From Nocardiopsis sp. FIRDI 009 (GTDB lineage Bacteria; Actinomycetota; Actinomycetes; Streptosporangiales; Streptosporangiaceae): a stretch of 64,000 nucleotides of DNA. Under the pieces are notes generated by a model. That model did not search any database. It was not told the DNA's origin and was given only the letters and a program-made list of their open reading frames with translations. The translations under genes and the position numbers were made by a program. Position 1 is the stretch's first letter. Each line of letters opens with the position of its first letter. This document shows positions 44,662 to 54,223 of the stretch, piece after piece. The DNA lies in NCBI RefSeq assembly GCF_003386285.1, contig NZ_QPNC01000009.1, forward strand, positions 124,001 to 188,000. Reading direction: 5' to 3'.

Positions 44662-46059
44662 GTGACCGATCACGAACAGTTCCCCGAAGGCTTCCTGTGG
44701 GGGGCCGCCACCGCCTCGTTCCAGATCGAGGGCGCCACCGCCGCCGACGGCCGCGGGCCCAGCATCTGGGACACCTTCTGCGCCACCCCCGGCAACGTCC
44801 TGGGCGGCGACACCGGTGAGCCGGCCGTCGACCACTACCACCGCTACCCCGAGGACATCGCCCTGATGCGCCGACTCAACCTCGGCGCCTACCGTTTCTC
44901 CATCGCCTGGCCGCGTGTCCTCCCCGAGGGGGCGGGGCAGGTGAACCAGGCGGGGCTCGACTTCTACGACCGCCTCGTGGACGCGCTGCTGGAGGCCGGG
45001 ATCCAGCCGTGGGCCACCCTCTACCACTGGGACCTGCCCCAGCGTCTCCAGGACGCGGGCGGCTGGCCGAACCGCGACACGGCGCTGCGCTTCGCCGACT
45101 ACACACGGATCGTCGCCGACGCGCTCGGCGACCGCGTCGAGAACTGGATGACGCTCAACGAGCCCTGGTGCGCGTCCATCCTCAGCCACTACCACGGTGA
45201 GCACGCCCCCGGCCACCGCGACCCCGTCGCCGCGCTCACCTCCGCCCACCACCTGCTGTTGGGCCACGGGCTGGCCGCCGAGGTCCTGCGCTCGACCGGT
45301 CACACCGCGCGGGTCGGCCTCGCCCACAACCAGGCGGTGATCCGGCCCCACGGCGCCACCGCCGAGGACGTGCGCGCCGCCCGGCGGGCCGACGGCGTGC
45401 GCAACCGGATCTTCACCGACCCCCTGTTCAAGGGCGCCTACCCGGCCGACGTGATCGCGGACCTGGCCGACATCACCGACTTCTCCTTCGTCGCCGACGG
45501 CGACCTGGCGACCGTCGCGGCCCCGCTCGACTTCCTCGGCGTCAACTACTACATGCCGGAGTGGGTCGCGGCCTCGGCCAAGGGGCTGGACCCGGACGCC
45601 GTCAGCGGCGAGGGCGGAGCGTGGCTCGGGGCCTCCCCCGAGGAGGTGCACGTCTCCCAGGGGCTGCCGGTCACCCACATGGGCTGGGAGGTCGACCCCA
45701 GCGGCATGTTCGACGTCCTCCGGCGCCTGGCCGCCGAGAGCGGCGGGATCGACCTGTACGTCACCGAGAACGGGTGCGCCTACGAGGACACCGTCACCGA
45801 CGACGGCCGGATCCACGACACCGACCGCGTCGACTACTACGAGGGTCACGTGCGTGCCGCCCTGGAGGCCGTACGCTCGGGCGTGCCCCTGCGCGGATAC
45901 TTCGCCTGGTCCCTGCTGGATAATTTCGAGTGGGCGTGGGGATACTCCCGCAGGTTCGGACTCGTGCGCGTCGACTACGACACCCAGGAACGCCTGGTCA
46001 AGGACAGCGGCCTGTGGTATGCGCAGCTGGCACGGGAGGGCCGCGTACCGACCCGGTGA
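44662..46059 (+). CDS. Beta-glucosidase, GH1
   Basis: The 465-residue cytosolic enzyme is a family 1 glycoside hydrolase: FLWGAATASFQIEGA at the N-terminus, acid/base Glu in MTLNEPW, nucleophile Glu in YVTENGCAYED, and the family end motif WSLLDNFEWAWGYSRRFG. It probably cleaves cellobiose or other beta-glucosides to glucose. GTG 44662 was preferred on family alignment; GTG 44647 has GGAAG too close. A LacI-type regulator follows and its likely operator lies upstream, as in the cebR-bglC arrangement of Streptomyces; the transporter genes cebEFG are not in this window. Confidence 0.95.
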   Translation: MTDHEQFPEGFLWGAATASFQIEGATAADGRGPSIWDTFCATPGNVLGGDTGEPAVDHYHRYPEDIALMRRLNLGAYRFSIAWPRVLPEGAGQVNQAGLDFYDRLVDALLEAGIQPWATLYHWDLPQRLQDAGGWPNRDTALRFADYTRIVADALGDRVENWMTLNEPWCASILSHYHGEHAPGHRDPVAALTSAHHLLLGHGLAAEVLRSTGHTARVGLAHNQAVIRPHGATAEDVRAARRADGVRNRIFTDPLFKGAYPADVIADLADITDFSFVADGDLATVAAPLDFLGVNYYMPEWVAASAKGLDPDAVSGEGGAWLGASPEEVHVSQGLPVTHMGWEVDPSGMFDVLRRLAAESGGIDLYVTENGCAYEDTVTDDGRIHDTDRVDYYEGHVRAALEAVRSGVPLRGYFAWSLLDNFEWAWGYSRRFGLVRVDYDTQERLVKDSGLWYAQLAREGRVPTR

Positions 46060-46158
46060 CGCGTGCCGCGCGGACCGCGTGCCGCGCCCTCCGCCCCCGC
46101 GTGCGCGCCGTCGCGGCGGGGGCGGATGCGACGACTCGACCCCAGAGGGAGCAGCGAA

Positions 46159-47193
46159 GTGGCCAGAAGCGGTGGCGGTCGGCGGCGTCCGACCCTGGAG
46201 ATGGTGGCGGAGCGCGCCGGTGTCGGCCGCGGCACCGTCTCACGGGTGATCAACGGTTCGTCCCAGGTGAGCCCGCGCACCCGCGAGGCCGTGCACAACG
46301 CGATCGCGGAGCTGGGCTACAGCCCGAACCAGGCCGCGCGCACCCTGGTCACCCGGCGCACCGACACCGTCGCGCTGGTGGTCTCCGAGCACCGCGACCG
46401 ATTGTTCACCGACCCCTACTTCGCCGACGTCATCCGCGGCGTCAGCTCGGTCCTGCACGAGCGCGACCTCCAGTTGCTGCTCACCACCGCCCAGACCGAG
46501 GAGGAGCACAAGAAGATCGGCGACTACCTCAGCGGCTCCCACGTGGACGGGGCGCTGCTGGTGTCCGTGCACCGGGACGACCCCCTGCCGCGCCGGCTGG
46601 AGGAGGCGGGCGTGCCCGTGGTGCACGGCGGCCAGCCGCACGCCGCCGACCGGACCGGCGGCGTCTTCGTCGACGTGGACAACGCGGGCGGTGCCCGGTC
46701 GGCGGTGCGGCACCTGCTCGACATCGGCAGACGCCGGGTCGCCACCATCGCCGGTCCCCAGGACATGTCCGCGGGCGTGGACCGCCTGACCGGGTACCGG
46801 CAGGTGATGGAGGACGCCGCGCTCGGTGTCGACGAACGGCTCGTGACCGCCGGGGACTTCAGCGTCGAGGGGGGAGCGCGGGCGATGGAGCGCCTGCTGG
46901 AGACCGGTGTGGACCTCGACGCGGTGTTCGCAGCCTCCGACCTGATGGCCGTCGGCGCCCTGCGCGTCCTGCGCGAGCGCGGACTGCGCGTGCCCGGGGA
47001 CGTCGCCGTGGTCGGCTTCGACGACATCCTCGTGGCCCAGCACTGCGAACCCCCGCTGACCACCGTGCGCCAGCCCACGGTGCGCATGGGCCAGGAGATG
47101 GCCCGGCTGCTGGCCGACGTCGTGATCCCCCGGACCGGGCAGGCCGAGTCGATCGTCCTGGACACCGAACTGGTGGTGCGCGACTCGGCCTGA
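46159..47193 (+). CDS. LacI-family regulator, CebR-like
   Basis: The 344-residue repressor has a LacI helix-turn-helix (PTLEMVAERAGVGRGTVSRV, with hinge YSPNQAARTLVTRRT) and a periplasmic-binding-like sugar domain (FAASDLMAVGALRVLRERG). By context it controls the beta-glucosidase gene upstream and binds the TGGGAGCGCTCCCA operator; CebR of Streptomyces does so with cellobiose as inducer. GTG 46159 has GAGGGAG seven bases upstream, while an upstream GTG would add an alanine/arginine lead not seen in the family. Confidence 0.92.
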   Translation: MARSGGGRRRPTLEMVAERAGVGRGTVSRVINGSSQVSPRTREAVHNAIAELGYSPNQAARTLVTRRTDTVALVVSEHRDRLFTDPYFADVIRGVSSVLHERDLQLLLTTAQTEEEHKKIGDYLSGSHVDGALLVSVHRDDPLPRRLEEAGVPVVHGGQPHAADRTGGVFVDVDNAGGARSAVRHLLDIGRRRVATIAGPQDMSAGVDRLTGYRQVMEDAALGVDERLVTAGDFSVEGGARAMERLLETGVDLDAVFAASDLMAVGALRVLRERGLRVPGDVAVVGFDDILVAQHCEPPLTTVRQPTVRMGQEMARLLADVVIPRTGQAESIVLDTELVVRDSA

Positions 47194-47336
47194 GCCTGGC
47201 GGGCACATCGCCCACCACGCCCCGGACAACCGCCCGAACCGGCTCTGACCCGCCCGTTCACCGGTATCACGGGTGGACGCGCGCCCCGCCGCTGTGCGAG
47301 GCTGGTCGCGATTTCGCGGGGAGACGGTGGGAGCGC

Positions 47337-47561
47337 ATGGACCCGACGCGGGAACCGACACATGCCCGGTGCGCGATAGCCTCATGCGGCTGGTGCGAGC
47401 GGAGCGGTGTCGACTGCCGCTTCTGCGCGGGTACGGGGTGGTGGCGGCCCGAACAGCCGCACCGGGACGGCAACGGCGTCATCGTGTGGCGGCGGGTGGA
47501 GGAGCCGTGCCGGGGTTGCGCCGGAACCGGCAAGGAGCACAGCCCCGTCGCCGCCGTGTAG
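47337..47561 (+). CDS. Small Cys-rich protein with two CxxCxGTG motifs
   Basis: A 74-residue protein with seven cysteines: C17-G-W-C20, C27-R-F-C-A-G-T-G and C58-R-G-C-A-G-T-G. The last two are DnaJ-type zinc-binding repeats, so a compact zinc-binding structure is likely. ATG 47337 lies after GGTGGGAG and the TAG is followed 28 bases later by the next gene. Similar tiny zinc proteins have chaperone or redox roles, but nothing here assigns one. It was judged real because of the motif spacing and ribosome site. Confidence 0.7.
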   Translation: MDPTREPTHARCAIASCGWCERSGVDCRFCAGTGWWRPEQPHRDGNGVIVWRRVEEPCRGCAGTGKEHSPVAAV

Positions 47562-47589
47562 GGGCTCCCCTCGACGAGGAGGAACGACG

Positions 47590-48267
47590 TTGGACTGGGT
47601 GACCTACCTGTCGCCGAGCGGTGGCGGTGCCCGTCTCGGAGCCCTGGAGGACGGCGACGTCCTCGGCTGCCCCGTGACCGACGACCTGGCCGCGCTGCTG
47701 GACGCGGGGCCGGAGGCGATGGCGGAGGCGTACTCCCGCGCCGTGGACGACCCCGTGGAGATCATCGTCGAGCCCGAGGCCCGGATCTGCGCGCCGCTGG
47801 TCCCCGACGACCCGGTCCGGGCGCGGTTCGGGGACACCGAGGCCGAGATCGTCCCCGACCTGGTCCGAGGTGTGGACGACGGCGTGGTGTCCGGTGCCCG
47901 GACGGCGCGGATCGGTATGGCCGCCGTGTCGGGGGCGAAGGACCCCACCGCCGCCTACACCCTGGCCTGCCTGTGGCTCGACGGCGCCGGGGAACCCCTC
48001 CAGCTGACCCTCGGTCCGGACCTGGTGACCCGGGACGAGCTCGTCGACGACGGGGACGAGATCGTGCAGGAGTTCGACGCCTTCGTCGGCGACGACCTGC
48101 TGGGCCACGGCGGGGTCCGTCCGGGGGACGCCTGGTTCACCTCCGGACCCGGTCGGGTGCGCGCCCTGCTCTGCCTGGACACCGGCCCCCTGGAACCCGA
48201 CGACGAGCTGAACGTGTACGCCGGGACGCTGGGCGGCTTCGAGGTCCGGGTGGGCTCCCTGGTCTGA
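47590..48267 (+). CDS. FAH-fold protein, degenerate, TTG start
   Basis: This 225-residue protein resembles fumarylacetoacetate-hydrolase-family proteins: an N-terminal domain like VTYLSPSGGGARLGALEDGD and AALLDAGPEAM, and later LTLGPDLVTRDELVDDGDE and LEPDDELNVYAGTLGGFEV. The usual metal-binding E-x-E and downstream Asp are not in their expected places, so activity is doubtful. A TTG at 47590 is the start: GAGGAGGAACGACG lies just upstream and the family N-terminus begins there. It follows the small Cys-rich gene by 28 bases and converges on the VanY gene. Confidence 0.72.
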   Translation: MDWVTYLSPSGGGARLGALEDGDVLGCPVTDDLAALLDAGPEAMAEAYSRAVDDPVEIIVEPEARICAPLVPDDPVRARFGDTEAEIVPDLVRGVDDGVVSGARTARIGMAAVSGAKDPTAAYTLACLWLDGAGEPLQLTLGPDLVTRDELVDDGDEIVQEFDAFVGDDLLGHGGVRPGDAWFTSGPGRVRALLCLDTGPLEPDDELNVYAGTLGGFEVRVGSLV

Positions 48268-48403
48268 CACCGGGCGGGGGAGGCGTGGTCGGGCGCGTTC
48301 CGGCGCGCTCGGTCGGCGTCGTGGCCGCTGGTCCGCGCGGCCCCCGACCCGCCGCCTTCCCGGGCGCCGGTCGGCGTCTGTCCCCCGGGACGCGGCCCGG
48401 GCC

Positions 48404-49648
48404 TCACCCGGTGAACTCCCAGTGCCAGGGCTCGAAGCCGCCGCGCGCCCAGTCGGGGTTGACCCAGCCGTGGGCGGGTGCGTGGGAGAGCATCCACGTG
48501 TGCTCGGGACTGCCGAGTTCGTGCACGCCGCCGCACAGGTCCACGGCCAGACCCAGACCGTGCTGACTGGTTCCGGGGCGGGCGGCCATACCGGGCAGCA
48601 TCTGGTGGAACAGCAGCACCTGCTCGTGGTAGGGGCGGTAGGAGTCGGCCACGCACATCGGGCGGCCGAACCGCTCCTGGTAGGCGGCGTCGAGCCCGAC
48701 GAACGCCGCGGCCGCGTCCGGTCGCAGGTGTTCGCCCGGCTGGGGGAGCGGACACAGCGCGGACGCGGGGAGACGGCCGTTGGCGTGCCCGCCTCCGTCA
48801 CCGCCGGCGCACGTCGGGGTGTGCGGGGCGGCCGTCGCGTGGCCGGTGTCGACCTTCCGCGCCCCTCCCGTCCCATCGGCACCTTGTGCCTCCTCCGTCA
48901 CCTCCGTCGAGGTCTCGGTCCGCGGCGCCGGGCGGCTTTCGGCGAGCAGTTCCTCCAACCGGCTCCGCTCGTCCAGCAGCTCCTCGAACCGCTCCTCCTG
49001 GGCGCTGAGGGCGGCCTCGGCGCGCTCGCGGGCTGCGGCCGCCGCCTCCGCGGCCTCCGTCTGGTCCTCCTCGGCGCCCCGGGCCAGGTCGGCGAGGGTG
49101 CCCGCCGCCACGCGCGCCGCCTCGGCCCGGTCGAGTTCGGCGGTGCGGTGTCCGGTGAGCAGCGTCAGGTAGGCCCCGCGTTCGAGCAGCCCCTCCGGTC
49201 CGCCGAACCAGGCCGCCGCCGGGTGTGGCGCCCCGCCCTTGTAGACGGTGGCGGCCTGGCGCGCGGCGGCCAGGCGTGCGTCCTCCCGCCGGGCCCGGGC
49301 GGTGGCGGCCCGCTCGTCGGCCGCCTCCCTGCGGGCGGAGACCTCGGCCAGGCGCTCGGCCTGGTGCCGGTAGTCCTCGATCCGGTCCACGGCGGTGCCG
49401 CGCAGGTCCGCCAACTCGGCGCGCAGGGCCGCCAGTTCCACGCGTACGGCGTCGAGTTCGGCCTCCTCGGCGGGCTCGGAGGCCCCGCGGGCCGTGCCTG
49501 GCGCAGCGGAGAGCAGGACGAGGAGGAGGGCCGTTCCCCACGTGAGAACGGTGTTGACCGAAAAGGCACGGTGGATCTCGTGGGGACGCTCGGTCCAGGG
49601 GTCGGTACCGACCGTGTATGACGATGGACGCGATGGTGTGCGCGGCAT
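48404..49648 (-). CDS. Secreted VanY-type D-Ala-D-Ala carboxypeptidase with coiled coil
   Basis: The 414-residue protein has an export segment (TVLTWGTALLLVLLSAAPGTA, about residues 33-53), a long Ala/Glu/Arg coiled coil (about 58-240), and an M15B/VanY domain with CVADSYRPYHEQ, the zinc motif SQHGLGLAVD and EPWHWEF. It should trim the terminal D-Ala of wall peptides outside the cell. ATG 49648 follows GGGGAGGAACGG. Domain order mirrors the VldE-like protein at 40319: export segment, coiled coil, M15-like domain. Confidence 0.9.
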   Translation of the reverse strand: MPRTPSRPSSYTVGTDPWTERPHEIHRAFSVNTVLTWGTALLLVLLSAAPGTARGASEPAEEAELDAVRVELAALRAELADLRGTAVDRIEDYRHQAERLAEVSARREAADERAATARARREDARLAAARQAATVYKGGAPHPAAAWFGGPEGLLERGAYLTLLTGHRTAELDRAEAARVAAGTLADLARGAEEDQTEAAEAAAAARERAEAALSAQEERFEELLDERSRLEELLAESRPAPRTETSTEVTEEAQGADGTGGARKVDTGHATAAPHTPTCAGGDGGGHANGRLPASALCPLPQPGEHLRPDAAAAFVGLDAAYQERFGRPMCVADSYRPYHEQVLLFHQMLPGMAARPGTSQHGLGLAVDLCGGVHELGSPEHTWMLSHAPAHGWVNPDWARGGFEPWHWEFTG

Positions 49649-50119
49649 CCGTTCCTCCCCCCACCTGCATATACGTCATGTCACGATGTCATGTCGGGTC
49701 GGTCGTGATGGGGAGGCCGAGTGCGTGTCCAAATAGTTACCCGGCCTGAATGGGGGTTTTCGGACAGCACTGATGACCTGGGATGTTGGTCGAAATGTCG
49801 ACTGGCGGGGCAGAATGGGGCCGGATGCGCACGGATGATCCCGTCGAAGGCCACCAAACGGTCGAAGCGAGTCCTTCACGCCCATTGGTACGCTATCCAC
49901 CGCACGCGCACCTAAGAATCCCGTTAGGTGGGCGGCGCCTCTCCTCCCAGGCGAGTCCGGCGGACAGTCTTCCCATCTTCCCCAAACTCCCACCGCTTCC
50001 TGATCCGGCGGGTCGCATGGTCCGATCCGATCCCACCCGAGGGCCTCTTCGGTCAGGAGTGGTCCATCCCTGGGTTCAACAGCCGTTCGAGGCGGTGACA
50101 CGAAAGGTTGCGAGGGTCC
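49649..50119. other. Divergent regulatory region between VanY gene and conservon
   Basis: The gap is AT-richer than its neighbours near 49660-49760. It contains a direct GTCATGTC doublet (49676 and following) and a perfect ACCTAA/TTAGGT inverted repeat at 49910-49929. It must hold promoters for both directions. No small gene is convincing. Confidence 0.5.
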
Positions 50120-53100
50120 GTGTCGACACGAGCGACAGCAAGCGGGGCCAATGCGCAGAGCGAGGCAGCGCAGGCCGAACATGCCGATGCCGCGCCTCGG
50201 CGCAGAGCCGACTGGTGGCGGCCACGTAACTGGCGGGTGCGCTCCCGACTGGTGGCCCTCATCGTCATCCCCACGGCCGTGGCCCTCGCCCTCGGTGGTC
50301 TGAGGGTCTACGAGTCCACGGACACCACCATCACCCACGCGCACATCGAGGACCGCGCCAACGTCGGTGTCACCATCGTGGCGCTGGCCAACCAGCTCGG
50401 CCGGGAGCGCTCGGCCAGCGCGGTCTACATCTCCGACAACCCCGACCCCACGCGCCGCTCCGACGAGCTGCGCCAGCGGTTGGAGGAGGAGCGGGACGCC
50501 TCCCGCGAGCTCCAGACCAGCCTCATGGCCGAGCTCTCCGCGATGGGCGACATGGACGGCGGCCTCGCGCAGACCCGCCTCGAAACCATGCGCAGCCAGC
50601 TGGAGAGCCTGGACTCCCTGCGCAACGAGGTCGATGAGACCCGTGTGACGGTCCTGCCCGTGGTGACGAACTACCGCACGGTCTCCCGGTCGCTGCGCGA
50701 GTTCAACCAGACCATGGCCGACCAGAGCTCCGACACCGACCTGCGGGAGGCCGTGCGTGCCCTCACCGCCCTGTCCAGCGCGCGCGACCAGCTCTCCTAC
50801 GAGACCGCGCTGATGAGCCACTCGCTCTCGCGCAACACGATGACCGGCGGTATCGCCGAGGCGATCGAGTCCAGCCGCGCGCGGTACGAGAACGAGATCT
50901 CCAACTTCGTCCAGGCCGCCTCGCCCGAGCAGCGCGCGATCTTCGACGAGAACTTCACCGGTTTGGAGGTCAGCCAGGTCTCCACGATGCGCATGCGCGT
51001 CATGTACCGCGCCGAGCGGGGCGACTCCCTGACCGGTGTGACCTCCAACGACGGCCCCGAGGACTACCAGGAGATCGCCGACACCGCGCTCGACCTCCTC
51101 CAGACGGTCGAGACCGAGATCGCCACCGAGATCGCCAAGGACGCCGACGAGCTGGGCGACGCGGCCCTGATGCGCACGATCACCGACCTCGTGGTCGTCG
51201 CGCTGGTCCTCCTCGCGGTGTTCGTCCTGACCTCGCTCGTGGTCCGCTCCCTGGTGCGCCCCCTGCGCACCCTGGAGGACGGGGCCCGCCGCATCGCCGA
51301 GCGCGACCTGCCCGAGGCGATCAACCGGATGCAGGAGGCCGGCAGCGCCCCCGAGGTCCGCATCACGCCGATCGAGGTCGACACCAGGGACGAGATCGGC
51401 GAGGTGGCCCGCGCCTTCGACGACGTCCATCGCGTGGCCCTGACGCTGGCCTCCGACGAGGCCGCCCTGCGCAGCAACGTCAACGCGATGTTCGTCAACC
51501 TCTCCCGCCGAAGCCAGACCCTGGTGGAACGGCAGCTGCGCCTCATCGACGGTCTGGAGCAGTCCGAGCAGGACGCCGACCGCCTCTCCGACCTGTTCCA
51601 GCTGGACCACCTCGCGACGCGTATGCGCCGCAACAACGAGAACCTGCTGGTCCTGTCCGGTCAGGACAACACCCGCAAGTGGGCCCAGCCCGTCCCGTTG
51701 GTCGACGTCCTGCGCGGCGCCGTCTCCGAGGTCGAGCAGTACGAGCGCGTCAACGTGCGCGCCCCCTCCCACATCTCCGTGCTCGGCCGCCCGGTCAACG
51801 ACGTCATCCACCTGGTCGCCGAGCTGGTCGAGAACGCCACGTCGTTCTCACCGCACGACACCGAGGTCCTGGTCAGCGCCAAGACCCTCGCCGACGGCGG
51901 CGTTCAGGTCGACGTCACCGACAGCGGTATCGGCATGGCCCCCGAGGACCTGGCGGCGATCAACGCCCGTCTTGCGGCCCCGCCCGTCATCGACGTCGCG
52001 GTCTCGCGCCGCATGGGTCTGTTCGTGGTCTCGCGCCTGGCCCACCGCCACGGCGTCCGGCTCAGCCTGATGGAGGCCCACGGCGGGGGCACCACCGCCC
52101 GCATCATCTTCCCGCCGGACCTGCTCATCACGCCGGTCGAGGGCCAGCACGCCGTCGGCGGCGTCGATCCCCGTCCCGAGCTGTCCCCGGGCGCGCCCGA
52201 CACCTACGCCGAGGCTGAGGCGGCCTTCGCCTCCAGCCCCGCCCCCGCCGAGCCCGGGGACCCGTGGCAGGGCCAGGACGCCGGGTCCGACCTCAGCGCC
52301 CTGGGCGGTCTGCCCAAGCGCCAGCCCGGCGGCAGCCGCGGCGACGAGCACCCGCCGAGCGGCCAGGACCTGTGGGACACCGGCCAGGGCTCGAACGGCT
52401 CCGGCTCGATGTTCGAGCCGACCAAGGGCGCCGGGACCACCGGGACGAACGGCTCCGACCTGGGCGGCACCCAGCCGGTGATCGACCCCTACGACGTCTC
52501 CGACGAGGAGGAGACCCAGCCGGACGGCCCCGGGCGCAGCCTCTTCGACCCCGGGCCCCGCTCCGGGGACGGGGCGTCGGGCCGTCCGACGGACACCGGG
52601 GTGTTCTCCCGTCCGACGGACACGGGCGCGTTCACCCGTCCGACGGACACCGGGGCGTTCTCCCGTCCGACGGACACGGGCGCGTTCAGCCGTCCGACGG
52701 ACACCGGGGCGTTCTCCCGCCCCACGGACACCGGCGCGTTCAGCCGTCCCACCGACACCGGGAGCCACGGGCGTTCCGACGATCGCTCCCAGGACTTCTT
52801 CGGCGGCTCCTCGTCCGCGGCGGACGGCCATGCCGACACCGGCGCCGGCCAAGGCACCACGGGCGGCCACGAGCGCCCCGCGTCCCCGTCCGGAGAGGAC
52901 ACCGAGTCCTTCCCCGCGGTCTCCCCGGACTGGACCTCGCGCCCGTCGGCGCCCGAACAGCCCGCCACCCCGTCGTCCAACGACACCGGGAACTGGCGCA
53001 CGGGCGGAACGGACTCCCGCGAGGGGTACGGCTCGACCGCGTACCTGTCCCGCCGCTACGGGGGCGCCCAGGGGCCGAACAACACCGTCGTGCCGCCGAC

Positions 53101-53563
53101 CCCGGCGGGCGAGGGCTCCGACTCGCTGCCGATCTTCGACGCCATCGAGTCCAACTGGTTCAAGCGCCGCAGCGGCGGCCCGACCGTGGACTCCACCGAG
53201 ACCGGACCGATCCGGCAGGTCGACGCCGACCAGCCCGCGCAGCGGTCGGACGACGCGCGGTCCGCCCGCTCCGGCCAGGGCGGCCAGCGCGGCGGTTCGG
53301 AGAACGAGTGGCAGTCCGCGGCCGACCGCGGATGGAAGGCCGCGCGCACCGCGGCCGAGCCGCTCGCCGGCGGTCTGACCACCTCGGGCTTGCCAAAACG
53401 AGTTCCCAAGGCAAACCTTGTGCCGGGGACCGCCCCGCGACCGGAGAACTTCAAGCAGATGCCCACGCGCAGCGCGGACCGTGTCCGCAACCGTTTCGCG
53501 GGCTTCCAGAAGGGCGTCCGGGAAGGGCGGAACCAACTGGGTGAGGGCTCGACGGAGGGATGA
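50120..53563 (+). CDS. Conservon sensor kinase with NIT domain (CvnA-type)
   Basis: The 1147-residue protein starts the conservon. After an N-terminal basic stretch it has a first membrane helix (VALIVIPTAVALALGGL), an outer nitrate/nitrite-sensing (NIT-like) domain (about residues 60-335), a second helix (DLVVVALVLLAVFVLTSLVV), a HAMP domain, and a HATPase with LVENATSFSPHDTEV and DSGIGMAPEDL. A phospho-acceptor His in the typical DHp place is not obvious, as in other CvnA proteins. The last 450 residues are low-complexity and contain seven 9-residue RPTDTG repeats. GTG 50120 was chosen; TTG 50108 is possible. Confidence 0.92.
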   Translation: MSTRATASGANAQSEAAQAEHADAAPRRRADWWRPRNWRVRSRLVALIVIPTAVALALGGLRVYESTDTTITHAHIEDRANVGVTIVALANQLGRERSASAVYISDNPDPTRRSDELRQRLEEERDASRELQTSLMAELSAMGDMDGGLAQTRLETMRSQLESLDSLRNEVDETRVTVLPVVTNYRTVSRSLREFNQTMADQSSDTDLREAVRALTALSSARDQLSYETALMSHSLSRNTMTGGIAEAIESSRARYENEISNFVQAASPEQRAIFDENFTGLEVSQVSTMRMRVMYRAERGDSLTGVTSNDGPEDYQEIADTALDLLQTVETEIATEIAKDADELGDAALMRTITDLVVVALVLLAVFVLTSLVVRSLVRPLRTLEDGARRIAERDLPEAINRMQEAGSAPEVRITPIEVDTRDEIGEVARAFDDVHRVALTLASDEAALRSNVNAMFVNLSRRSQTLVERQLRLIDGLEQSEQDADRLSDLFQLDHLATRMRRNNENLLVLSGQDNTRKWAQPVPLVDVLRGAVSEVEQYERVNVRAPSHISVLGRPVNDVIHLVAELVENATSFSPHDTEVLVSAKTLADGGVQVDVTDSGIGMAPEDLAAINARLAAPPVIDVAVSRRMGLFVVSRLAHRHGVRLSLMEAHGGGTTARIIFPPDLLITPVEGQHAVGGVDPRPELSPGAPDTYAEAEAAFASSPAPAEPGDPWQGQDAGSDLSALGGLPKRQPGGSRGDEHPPSGQDLWDTGQGSNGSGSMFEPTKGAGTTGTNGSDLGGTQPVIDPYDVSDEEETQPDGPGRSLFDPGPRSGDGASGRPTDTGVFSRPTDTGAFTRPTDTGAFSRPTDTGAFSRPTDTGAFSRPTDTGAFSRPTDTGSHGRSDDRSQDFFGGSSSAADGHADTGAGQGTTGGHERPASPSGEDTESFPAVSPDWTSRPSAPEQPATPSSNDTGNWRTGGTDSREGYGSTAYLSRRYGGAQGPNNTVVPPTPAGEGSDSLPIFDAIESNWFKRRSGGPTVDSTETGPIRQVDADQPAQRSDDARSARSGQGGQRGGSENEWQSAADRGWKAARTAAEPLAGGLTTSGLPKRVPKANLVPGTAPRPENFKQMPTRSADRVRNRFAGFQKGVREGRNQLGEGSTEG
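52583..52771 (+). repeat. Seven-unit 27-bp coding repeat in cvnA
   Basis: Seven direct repeats of 27 bases encode RPTDTG(A/V)F(S/T), ending in RPTDTGSHG. The DNA is nearly as conserved as the protein, implying recent slippage or recombination. The copy number is likely to vary between strains. Confidence 0.93.
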
Positions 53564-53798
53564 CCTCAGTGGAACGTGGTGGGACAGGGTCCCCCTTATT
53601 CACGGAAGCCGGATGCAATAGCATCTACCGAGCTTCTCGGACGGGCTGCACCCAGCGCTTGACGAGACTCGAACACCAGACCTCCGGTGGCCGTCCCCTC
53701 AGGCGGGCCCGGGAAGAACGCAGGAACAGTGCTGTCACATGCCGTGCCGGCGGTAACAGTGCGGTGAGACCAGCCGGCGAACTTGGACAGGAGATCAG

Positions 53799-54200
53799 AT
53801 GAGTCGACAGGTCAATGAGCTCAACTGGTTGATCACTGACTTTGCCGACCGGGTTCCCGATGTCGCTCACGCGATCGTCGTCTCCTCTGACGGCCTTCCG
53901 TTGGCGTCGTCGGCGGGCTTCCCGGCTGACAGGGCTGACCAGCTGGCGGCTATCGCCTCCGGCCTCTCCAGCCTGACGCAGGGAGCGTCCCGGGTGTTCG
54001 AGGGCGGAGCGGTCGCCCAGACCGTCGTGGAGATGGAACGGGGGCTGATGCTCATCATGGCCATCAGCGACGGTTCCTGCCTGGCGGTCCTGGCCGCGGC
54101 CGAGAGTGATCTGGGTCTGGTCGCGTACGAGATGACCCTGCTCGTCGAGCGGGCGGGGCGGGCGCTGACACCAACGGCGCGCACCTCGGGAATCCACTGA
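53799..54200 (+). CDS. Roadblock/LC7-domain protein (CvnB-type)
   Basis: The 133-residue protein is a Roadblock/LC7 protein: NWLITDFADRVPDVAHAIVVSSDGLPLA at its N-terminus, quoted in part, and GLMLIMAISDGSCLAVLAA in its core. These small proteins act as partners or GTPase-activating-like factors for the conservon GTPase. The ATG has GGAGATCAG upstream. It follows the kinase gene by 235 bases, a wider gap than those downstream. Confidence 0.95.
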   Translation: MSRQVNELNWLITDFADRVPDVAHAIVVSSDGLPLASSAGFPADRADQLAAIASGLSSLTQGASRVFEGGAVAQTVVEMERGLMLIMAISDGSCLAVLAAAESDLGLVAYEMTLLVERAGRALTPTARTSGIH

Positions 54201-54223
54201 TCCACCACCGACAGGAGGAAGTG

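Noticed and set aside
47273-47602. 109-codon frame overlapping the small Cys-rich gene
   Set aside because: It is an arginine/alanine-rich alternative frame; the Cys-motif frame has the better ribosome site.
52583-52771. CRISPR-like array
   Set aside because: Repeats are head-to-tail without spacers and in frame inside a gene, encoding RPTDTG units.
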